Source: Mycobacteriaceae bacterium (GTDB taxonomy: Bacteria; Actinomycetota; Actinomycetes; Mycobacteriales; Mycobacteriaceae). From it: 22,086 nucleotides of DNA. The position numbers were made by a program, and so were the translations under genes. This document shows, in pieces, positions 14,972 through 21,016 of the stretch. Position 1 is the stretch's first letter, and each line of letters begins with the position of its first letter. The notes under the pieces are model-generated. The model worked only from the letters and a program-made list of their open reading frames with translations, was not told the DNA's origin and searched no databases. The stretch lies in assembly GCA_013362555.1 (NCBI GenBank), contig JABFVX010000460.1, forward strand, positions 1 to 22,086. Reading direction: 5' to 3'.

Positions 14972-15730
14972 CTAGCCCAGGCGGCGGGCCAGGGGGGCGG
15001 GGGCGTAGCGCATCACGCGGGCCATGACGGCCCAGGGCCAGCGCGGGACGAAGGCGGCGCCGGGCTCGCGCTCGATGGCCTCGACCAGCGCTCGGTGGCC
15101 CGCGGCGGCGGTGGCCAGCAGCGGAGTCTTCTTGGCGCGGGCGGTCATTTCGGATTCGATGTAGCCGGGCATCAGGCAGGTGACCTTGATGGGGGTGTCG
15201 GCAACCGACATGGCGATGCCCTCCGCCAGCGAGGTAGCCGCCGCCTTGCTGGCGGCATAGGACGTGAGGTTGCCGCCCGCGCCGCGCACGGCAGTCACCG
15301 ACGAGACCACCACCAGGTGTCCGGAGTTGCGCTTGCGGAACAGCTCCATCGCGGCTTCGCACTGGGCCAGCAGCGCGATGAAGTTCGTCTCGGCGGTCTG
15401 TTTGTTGGCCCGGAAATACCCGGTGCCCACCGGCTGTCCCTTGCCGAGGCCCGCGTTGGCGATCACCCGGTCCAGCCCGCCCAACTCCTCGTCGCACTCC
15501 CGGACCACCCGGAACACCGCGTCGTGGTCGTTCACGTCGAGCGGGCGCACCACCACGGTGCCGCCGGGGTGTTGCGCGCGCAGCTCGGCGGCCAGCTCCT
15601 CGAGCCGGTCCGCCCGCCGGGCACACAGCGCGAGGTTGCGGCCGCGGGCGGCGAACAGCCGCGCCATCCCCTCGCCGAGGCCGGAGCTGGCACCCGTGAT
15701 CAGAATGTTGCGCCGTGTCTGGTCGGTCAT
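14972..15730 (-). CDS. Short-chain dehydrogenase/reductase
   Basis: Classical SDR of 252 residues binding NAD(P)H through a Rossmann fold. Visible are TGASSGLG (12-19), the cofactor-selecting basic residues in CARRADR (36-42), LDVNDHD, NAG (92-94), the catalytic Ser at 143/144 and the Tyr158-xxx-Lys162 pair in YAASK. PGYIESEMT follows. The C-terminus VPRWPWAVMARVMRYAPAPLARRLG is hydrophobic and basic. It resembles the remembered M. tuberculosis Rv0945, which sits beside an Fpg-like gene and pgi there. The substrate is unknown. The ATG at 15730 follows GAGGAG at good spacing. Confidence 0.92.
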   Translation of the reverse strand: MTDQTRRNILITGASSGLGEGMARLFAARGRNLALCARRADRLEELAAELRAQHPGGTVVVRPLDVNDHDAVFRVVRECDEELGGLDRVIANAGLGKGQPVGTGYFRANKQTAETNFIALLAQCEAAMELFRKRNSGHLVVVSSVTAVRGAGGNLTSYAASKAAATSLAEGIAMSVADTPIKVTCLMPGYIESEMTARAKKTPLLATAAAGHRALVEAIEREPGAAFVPRWPWAVMARVMRYAPAPLARRLG

Positions 15731-15913
15731 TGCGGAAGCTCCTCACACCCTTGTGACGTGGGTGGATTCTAACGGCAGTACCACAGCGGCGACGTGTCCG
15801 CGACGCGCCGGAAGGTGGGATGTCCAGCCCAAACTATTGCAATGACAACCACTTTCGGGAAGCATGAGTGATGCTCGTCACCATCCCGAGAAATTTCTGA
15901 GCGGAGGCCACCC
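15731..15913. other. Divergent intergenic region, SDR / SCO5389-family gene
   Basis: This 183-bp gap must contain two promoters. It has an AT-richer stretch near 15830-15845 (AAACTATTGCAATGAC) and a short GCATGAGTGATGC symmetry at 15863-15875. I found no member of the repeat family and no convincing operator. Confidence 0.5.
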
Positions 15914-16306
15914 ATGTCTCTCGATGTCCCCACCGCACTACTCGAACGAGCCGAGCAGGGCGAAATCAGCGATGCCGAGTTCCTCGAAGTCGTACGCGAA
16001 TCACTGCCGTACGCCTGGACGATCATCACCGGTGTCATCGCCGATTTGCGTTCCGGCACGGATGAATTCGCCGATGATGCCTCGATCCCGCCAACCGACA
16101 CGGAGCAGGGCCAGCTGTTGCGGGCCATGGCGTCCGACCCGATCCGCGGCGCGATCGAGCGCCATTTCGACGTGAAGCTCGCGTTCCAGAACTGTCACCG
16201 GGTCGCCGCGTTCCGGCTGGGCGACGCGGACGGGCCGGCGTACCGTACTTTCGTCTCCACCCGCGCTCAGCTGCTGGCCCAGAGCCCCGAGCTGAAGAAC
16301 TGCTAG
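15914..16306 (+). CDS. SCO5389 family protein, function unknown
   Basis: Protein of 130 residues, the usual length of this actinobacterial family. It begins MSLDVPTALLERAEQGEISD and contains VVRESLPYAWTIITGVIADL, EQGQLLRAMASDPIRGAIERHFDVKLAFQNCHRVAAF and a C-terminal QLLAQSPELKNC. The FQNCHRVA segment and the Cys-terminated tail are the most recognisable parts. There is no signal peptide or membrane segment. The ATG at 15914 follows GGAGG with a 7-nt spacer. The family name comes from memory of Streptomyces coelicolor homologues; no biochemical role is known to me. The stop codon is inside a small hairpin. Confidence 0.82.
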   Translation: MSLDVPTALLERAEQGEISDAEFLEVVRESLPYAWTIITGVIADLRSGTDEFADDASIPPTDTEQGQLLRAMASDPIRGAIERHFDVKLAFQNCHRVAAFRLGDADGPAYRTFVSTRAQLLAQSPELKNC

Positions 16307-16321
16307 CGGCGCACCGCTAGC
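16302..16321. terminator. Small hairpin overlapping the SCO5389-family stop codon
   Basis: GCTAGCGG (16302-16309) pairs perfectly with CCGCTAGC (16314-16321) around CGCA. The TAG stop at 16304-16306 is in the left arm. Because each arm contains the palindrome GCTAGC, the decamer GCTAGCGGCG also occurs as a direct repeat (16302-16311 and 16316-16325). It may attenuate read-through into the GMC gene 71 bp downstream. Confidence 0.4.
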
Positions 16322-16377
16322 GGCGACTCGGCTCACCGCAGCCCGACGGGCGCCGCAGTACGACCCGGAAGGTTCCT

Positions 16378-17961
16378 ATGCCGAACGCCCCCATGGCCGT
16401 TGACTACATCGTCGTGGGGGCGGGGTCGGCGGGCGCCGTCGTCGCCAACCGGCTCAGCGCGGACCCGAACACCACCGTGCTGCTGCTGGAGGCGGGTCCG
16501 CGCGACCGCAATCCCTACATCCACATTCCGGCGGGATTCGCAAACCTGTTCCGGAGCGAGGTGGACTGGGACTACTTCACCGAACCGCAGCCCGAGCTGA
16601 ACCACCGGCGCATCTACTGGCCGCGCGGCAAGATGCTCGGCGGCTCGTCGTCGATGAACGCGATGATGTGGGTGCCCGGCTTCGCGGCCGACTACCAGGC
16701 GTGGGCGAAGGCCGCAGGCCCGGACTGGGGTCCCGACCGGGCCTTCGAACTGCTCGCCCGCACCGAAGTGGCCGTGAGCCCGCAGCGCAGCCCGCGCTCC
16801 GTCACGGCCGATTACCTCACCGCCGCACAGGAGTGCGGCTTCGTCGTCGAAGCGCCCAACAGCCCGCACCCCGCAGGCTTTGCGCAAACGCTGGTAACCC
16901 AGCGCGACGGCAGGCGGCACAGCACCGCCGACGCGTACCTCCGGCCGGTCCTGAGCCGCCCGAATCTCATCGTGCTGACCGAGGCCATGGCCACCCGCCT
17001 GCAATTCGACACCGAGGCCGCCGTGCCGCGAGCCGAGGCGGTCGAATACCGGCACGCGGGCGTACTGCGGACCACCCGGGCCCGACGCGAAGTGATCCTG
17101 TGCGGCGGCGCGGTGAACAGCCCGCAACTGCTGATGCTCTCCGGCGTCGGCGACCGGGACCGGCTGGCCCGCCTCGGCGTGCCGTGCGTCGCCCATTCCC
17201 CCGAGGTGGGCGAGAACCTGCGCGACCACCTCGTCGCCGGCATCGGCTTCGCGGTCGAGTCGGACTCGCTGTACGCCGCGACGCAGCTGCGCAGGCTGGC
17301 GCAGTACCTGACGCGACACACGGGCATGCTCACCTCGAACGTCGGGGAGGCCTACGGGTTCGTGCGCAGCCGCCCGGACCTGGAACTGCCAGACCTGGAG
17401 CTGATATTCGCACCCGCGCCGTTCTTCCACCAGGGTCTGGTGGAACCTTCGGGACACGGGGTCATCCTGGCCGCGGTGCTGCTCACGCCGGCCAGCCACG
17501 GCACCGTCGAGCCGGTGTCGACCGACCCCGCAGTCGCGCCCCGGATCGACCCGCGCTACCTGTCGGACGTGGACGGCGCGGACCGCGCCGCCCTGCTGGA
17601 AGGCCTGCGCCAGTGCGCCCGGATCGCCGAGGCGCCCGCGCTCGGGCGCCGGCTCGGCAAGCTGGTCTACCCGCCGTTTCCCGACGGCTCGCCCGCAGCC
17701 ATCCGCCCGGCGGGCGAGGCCGCCCTGGCCCGGGCGCTCGACCAGTACGCGCACACCCTGTACCACCCGGCGGGCACGTGTCGCATGGGCTATGACTCGA
17801 CCTCGGTCGTCGCTCCCGACCTCACCGTGCGCGGCGTCGAGGGCTTGCGGGTGGCCGACGCGTCGGTCATGCCCACCCTCGTGCGCGGCCATACCCACGC
17901 TCCCACCGTCTTCATAGGCGAGCGGGCGGCGGAGCTGATCGCCAAATCCCGACCAGAATGA
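16378..17961 (+). CDS. GMC-family FAD oxidoreductase (alcohol/choline dehydrogenase-like)
   Basis: Flavoprotein of 527 residues oxidising an unidentified alcohol. The FAD-binding start DYIVVGAGSAGAVVANRLS (9-27) and LLLEAGPRD are followed by the first GMC signature around GKMLGGSSSMNAMMWVPGF (85-102), the second signature GGAVNSPQLLMLSGVG, the active-site His in HTLYHPAGTCRMG, and LRVADASVMPTLVRGHTHAP with the second active-site His. It closely resembles the remembered mycobacterial Rv1279. The segment after LARTE (126-130) runs directly into SPQRSPRS without the usual GxxGPL motif, so a substrate-lid loop may be shortened. The ATG at 16378 follows GGAAGG. The final Arg-Pro-Glu and the TGA lie in or next to repeat H. 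Confidence 0.92.
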   Translation: MPNAPMAVDYIVVGAGSAGAVVANRLSADPNTTVLLLEAGPRDRNPYIHIPAGFANLFRSEVDWDYFTEPQPELNHRRIYWPRGKMLGGSSSMNAMMWVPGFAADYQAWAKAAGPDWGPDRAFELLARTEVAVSPQRSPRSVTADYLTAAQECGFVVEAPNSPHPAGFAQTLVTQRDGRRHSTADAYLRPVLSRPNLIVLTEAMATRLQFDTEAAVPRAEAVEYRHAGVLRTTRARREVILCGGAVNSPQLLMLSGVGDRDRLARLGVPCVAHSPEVGENLRDHLVAGIGFAVESDSLYAATQLRRLAQYLTRHTGMLTSNVGEAYGFVRSRPDLELPDLELIFAPAPFFHQGLVEPSGHGVILAAVLLTPASHGTVEPVSTDPAVAPRIDPRYLSDVDGADRAALLEGLRQCARIAEAPALGRRLGKLVYPPFPDGSPAAIRPAGEAALARALDQYAHTLYHPAGTCRMGYDSTSVVAPDLTVRGVEGLRVADASVMPTLVRGHTHAPTVFIGERAAELIAKSRPE

Positions 17962-18001
17962 CCCGTGAAGTGCGGTGGACGCACTTCACGGGTCATTCTG
18001 G
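17953..18001. repeat. Intergenic inverted repeat, short form (copy H)
   Basis: Perfect 22-bp arms at 17953-17974 and 17980-18001 flank the loop GTGGA. The inner stem reads GTGAAGTGCG where copy A has GTGACGTGCG, and the opposite arm carries the compensating change. The GMC stop codon (17959-17961) is in the left arm. It lies between convergent genes. Confidence 0.95.
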
Positions 18002-18015
18002 AGGTTGGCCGGGCG

Positions 18016-18600
18016 CTAGAGGTGGTTCCACTTGCGGTCGACGGCCAGGGCGGCCCATTCGCGGCTCCAGTCATTCCAACGCAGGTGGTCGAGGAATCTG
18101 CCTGCGCCGTGCCACAGCGTGAGCATGACGGCGGTGAAGAGACCGAAGCAACCGACGGCGACGGCGATCGCGTCCGGCAGCGCTTCTGTGCGGCTCGGCG
18201 GCTTGGCGGCTTGCTCGCCGTCCGGGCCAACCCAGATCAGCACGCTGTCGCCTTGCTTGACGGACGCGTCGGCCATGGTGGCCCCGCTGTGACTGCGATC
18301 GTCCAGCGTCCAGTGCACCGGGACGGACACCATCCCCAGCACGGCGTCCTTCGCATGCGGGGTGATGTCCACCACCGCGTCCATCTGCCGCACGGACTCG
18401 GAAATCTGGCTGGTCTGCTCCACCCGCGATGTGTAGGTGGACGTGCCGATGGCCGCCGCCACCGGCAGCGCCAAAGCGATCAGCGCGAGGATTCCGGCGT
18501 GGATCATCGACTCAACGCGGTGGCTCATGCGCATGAGCGGGCAGACCCGCCACGGCCGCATGCTCCACATCCGCTGGGGTAGAGTCGGATACGTATTCAT
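18016..18600 (-). CDS. Rv1733c-like two-helix membrane protein
   Basis: Protein of 194 residues with two predicted membrane segments at about 32-52 and 143-163. The extracytoplasmic loop of ~90 residues between them contains VSVPVHWTLDDRSHSGA and QGDSVLIWVGPDGE, with a Pro-rich stretch before the second segment. This order (RxES near the first helix, VPVxW, GDxVxIWVxxxG, Pro-rich linker, second helix) matches remembered M. tuberculosis Rv1733c, a DosR-regulated protein of unknown function. I chose the ATG at 18600, which has AGGGA 9 nt upstream. The in-frame ATG at 18642 would precede a plausible TAGAAT -10 (18628-18623). I see no DosR box. The 184-bp region upstream (18601-18784) holds no other gene that I can support. 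Confidence 0.72.
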   Translation of the reverse strand: MNTYPTLPQRMWSMRPWRVCPLMRMSHRVESMIHAGILALIALALPVAAAIGTSTYTSRVEQTSQISESVRQMDAVVDITPHAKDAVLGMVSVPVHWTLDDRSHSGATMADASVKQGDSVLIWVGPDGEQAAKPPSRTEALPDAIAVAVGCFGLFTAVMLTLWHGAGRFLDHLRWNDWSREWAALAVDRKWNHL

Positions 18601-18784
18601 GATCGTGTCCCTAGTGCCCACTATTCTACTCCGTACAACCACGTCCGCCCATGCCCCGGGTTTGCGCTCGTGGCATCAGACGGACGCCAACCATAATCGG
18701 TTGCCGACGACGTGTACGTGGTGAAAATGACCAACACAATCCGATTCCAAACCTGACCAGTCCCACTCAGCGGCCGCGCGCCGA

Positions 18785-18914
18785 CCTCCAGAATGACCCG
18801 CGACGTGCGTTTTCGCGCTGCGAGACGGCGGGCCCGAGGAGGCAGCCTGCGTAACACCGCAGGGCCTCGCGAGCAGCGCCATTCAACACCGCACGTCACG
18901 GGTCATTCTGGAGG
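18785..18914. repeat. Intergenic inverted repeat, long form (copy I)
   Basis: Outer arms at 18785-18809 and 18890-18914 pair at 24 of 25 positions and are the short-form arm. The 5-nt loop is replaced by 80 nt. The core (18815-18886) matches the core of copy D in reverse complement. The core is itself structured: GCGCTGC (18815-18821) can pair with GCAGCGC (18873-18879), and CCTGCG (18846-18851) with CGCAGG (18858-18863). It lies immediately after the ABC ATPase gene, whose stop is 2 nt away. Confidence 0.93.
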
Positions 18915-18916
18915 GG

Positions 18917-19900
18917 TTATAGGCCCCAGGCCGGGGCCAGAGAGGCGCCGAGGAACATCGCGCTCTGCCGCGCGAGCAGGTCTTCCAGGGTCGCGGAGCG
19001 GCTGTCGAGGCTGCGCAGGCCACAGGCGAGCAGGCCGCGCAGCGCGGAGTCCAGGCGGTCGCTGTCGACGTCGAAGCGGACCGTGTTCCGGCGGAGCTCG
19101 AAATTGTGTACGCCGTCGAACCGAGCCAGCGTCCGGTCCGGGCGGTCCAGCTCCGCCACTATCGCGGTTCGGGTGAGATGACGCAGGTCAGCCAGGGTGC
19201 CGGTGCCGAGGGTGTGGCCGCGGTCGATAATCGTGACCCGGTCGGCGATGTCCACCTCGGCCAGAAGCGGGCTCGCGAGCACCACCGTGCGGTCCCCGCT
19301 CCGATCGGAGTACAGCCACTCGCAGACCGCCGCGTATTGGGCGGGCGTGAGCCCGGCGCGCGGCTCGTCCAACAGCAGCAGCTCGGATTCCGAGGCCAGC
19401 GCGGCGATCAGCCCGAGTTTCTGCCGGTCGTCCGCGGGGTAGGCGTGACACCGGCGGCCCGGGTCGAGCTGGAGCACACTCAGCAGCTCGTCGCGCCGAA
19501 CGTGGTCGACTCCGCCGTGCATGCCCGCTATGAGGTCGATGACCTCGCCGCCGGTCAGGGTCGGCCACAGCGACACCTCGCCCTGCACCGCCGCGATCCT
19601 GCGGTGCAGGCCGGCGGCGTCGTTCCACGGCGCGCGGCCGAGCACCGCCACCTGCCCCGCCTCCGGGTGCAGCAGCCCGAGCAAGGTTTTGATCAACGTG
19701 GTCTTGCCTGCGCCGTTCGGGCCGAGCACGCCGTGGATCTCGCCGCGTCGAACCGTGAGGTCCATGCCGTCGAGCGCGCGCGAGCGGCCGAAGTACTTCA
19801 CCAGGCCGGTGACGCGCACTATGCAGTCGGATTCGCCGTCGGATTCATCCGGTGACTGAGTGACCGGATGAAGTTTCTGCCCGCCGTGGATATGAGTCAT
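18917..19900 (-). CDS. ABC transporter ATP-binding protein with degenerate catalytic motifs
   Basis: ATPase subunit of 327 residues, resembling the NBDs of multidrug/antibiotic exporters. Walker A GPNGAGKTT (60-68), the Q-loop Gln106 and Walker B LLLLDEP with Glu179 are intact. The signature region, normally YSxGMRxRLGL, reads YPADDRQKLGL (154-164). The D-loop, normally GLDP, is GLTP with Thr185. The switch His, normally in SSHLL, is Pro211 in ASPLL. ATP hydrolysis is therefore probably impaired or altered. A C-terminal extension from about 245 resembles the regulatory domain of exporter NBDs. No permease gene is adjacent: repeat I and an unrelated gene follow. The ATG at 19900 has GGAG 7 nt upstream. 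It is divergent from a TetR-family gene, the usual partner of drug exporters. Confidence 0.87.
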   Translation of the reverse strand: MTHIHGGQKLHPVTQSPDESDGESDCIVRVTGLVKYFGRSRALDGMDLTVRRGEIHGVLGPNGAGKTTLIKTLLGLLHPEAGQVAVLGRAPWNDAAGLHRRIAAVQGEVSLWPTLTGGEVIDLIAGMHGGVDHVRRDELLSVLQLDPGRRCHAYPADDRQKLGLIAALASESELLLLDEPRAGLTPAQYAAVCEWLYSDRSGDRTVVLASPLLAEVDIADRVTIIDRGHTLGTGTLADLRHLTRTAIVAELDRPDRTLARFDGVHNFELRRNTVRFDVDSDRLDSALRGLLACGLRSLDSRSATLEDLLARQSAMFLGASLAPAWGL

Positions 19901-20194
19901 CACTACGCTCCGCACGCGTTGAAACCGGTGCGGCGCCGTCGAATCCGGTAGAACCGGGAGCCCGCGCAACCGGTGATGTGAAGAGAAAGCCACGACAAGT
20001 ATTTCTCGTAATCACGCTGCTCGTGGCGAAATTCGTGGTGAAAAGACCGCGAATGTCACAGCCTTTGCCACATTCGGCCGACGGCGACGACGCGACACGC
20101 CGGAAGCGCGCAACTGCTCGGCGTGTCTCTGGAAAGTCTGGCCGTAATCCGAAAGATGGGTGGTTCGGCTTCACTTTTTTGCAAGGATGCCGCC
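19901..20194. promoter_or_regulatory. Divergent ABC/TetR control region with repeated CCGGT motifs
   Basis: This 294-bp gap holds the palindrome ACCGGT inside AACCGGTG at 19923-19930 and again at 19968-19975, with CCGGTAGAACCGG (19945-19957) between them. Centres are about 24 and 20 bp apart, consistent with TetR-type operator half-sites near the ABC start. Further right GCCACGA (19989-19995) and TCGTGGC (20021-20027) form a spaced inverted repeat, and TTCGTGG repeats at 20032. Which, if any, is bound is unknown. The segment is AT-richer around 19980-20070. Confidence 0.35.
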
Positions 20195-20920
20195 ATGCCA
20201 ACGCAGACCGTCAGCCCGCGAGCTACCGTCGGGCGATCGAAAGGGGGGGACCCAGCCAAGCATCGCATCATTCTCGATGCGGCCATACTGGTGTTCCTTC
20301 GAGAGGGATATGAGCGCGCGTCGGTCGACGTGATCGCCGAAGCGGCGGGAGTCGCCAAGCAGACGGTGTACAACCACTTCGGCGACAAGGAGCGCCTATT
20401 CCTCGCTGCCATCGACCACGAGCGAACCCGCATCGCGGGCAAGTTCGCCGCAGGCGAGCAGGCGGCCGCGGCGGCCAAGCCCGCAGATCCGGGCGCGGAG
20501 CTGCTCGGCATCGCACGGCGAGTCATGGTCGCGCTGCTCGACGAGCGCACGACCGCACTGCGCCGCCTCGTCATCAGCCAGGTGTCACACCAGCCCTCCC
20601 TGCGCGCCGCGCTGGACGACGAGCCCGCACCGCTCGTGCGCTCGCTCGCCGACACTTTCCGCGCCCGCACCGCGCGCGGCGAGCTGTGGATCAACGACCC
20701 CGCCACCGCCGCGCGGCACTTCATCGCGCTGATCATGCAGCAGGGCACCGCGCGCACGCGGTACGGCACCCAGCGTCTCGGGGCGGAGGAACAGGAGACG
20801 ATCTGTCGGCAGACCGTCGGCCTGTTCCTGCGAGCCTACCGAGCTCCCGGCCGCCCCATCGGCGGCCCGGTCCAAGCCTCCCGCGGCGCCAACCCCCTCA
20901 CTCGAGTCAACCGGAGATAA
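20195..20920 (+). CDS. TetR/AcrR-family transcriptional regulator
   Basis: Regulator of 241 residues. The DNA-binding domain spans about 22-70, with ILDAAILVFLREGYERASVD and the helix-turn-helix VIAEAAGVAKQTVYNHFGDKERLF. The C-terminal ligand/dimer domain contains RRLVISQVSHQPSLRAAL and AARHFIALIMQQGTARTRYG, similar to AefR-type regulators. The ligand is unknown. The gene is divergent from the ABC ATPase, so it probably represses that gene and itself; this is inferred from arrangement. The ATG at 20195 follows AAGGA with an 8-nt spacer. The in-frame ATG at 20123 lacks a comparable site. Confidence 0.9.
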   Translation: MPTQTVSPRATVGRSKGGDPAKHRIILDAAILVFLREGYERASVDVIAEAAGVAKQTVYNHFGDKERLFLAAIDHERTRIAGKFAAGEQAAAAAKPADPGAELLGIARRVMVALLDERTTALRRLVISQVSHQPSLRAALDDEPAPLVRSLADTFRARTARGELWINDPATAARHFIALIMQQGTARTRYGTQRLGAEEQETICRQTVGLFLRAYRAPGRPIGGPVQASRGANPLTRVNRR

Positions 20921-20938
20921 CCCGGAACGCCACAGCAT

Positions 20939-20991
20939 TCCGCAGATGACCCGGGACGTGCGCCGAACGCACGTCCCGGGTCATCTGCGGA
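20939..20991. repeat. Intergenic inverted repeat, short form (copy J, divergent outer arm)
   Basis: Perfect 24-bp arms at 20939-20962 and 20968-20991 flank the loop CCGAA. The inner stem is the family sequence (ATGACCCGGGACGTGCG). The outer end is GCAGATGACC instead of CCAGAATGACC, and CCCGG replaces CCCGT. Every change is matched in the opposite arm. It lies between the convergent TetR and WD40 genes, outside both coding regions. Confidence 0.93.
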
Positions 20992-21016
20992 TTTCATTGC
21001 GGCCCGAGGTCGGGGG

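Noticed and set aside
18601..18784. Small coding sequence in the gap left of repeat I
   Set aside because: The open frames lack ribosome-binding sites and run into the repeat; composition looks non-coding.
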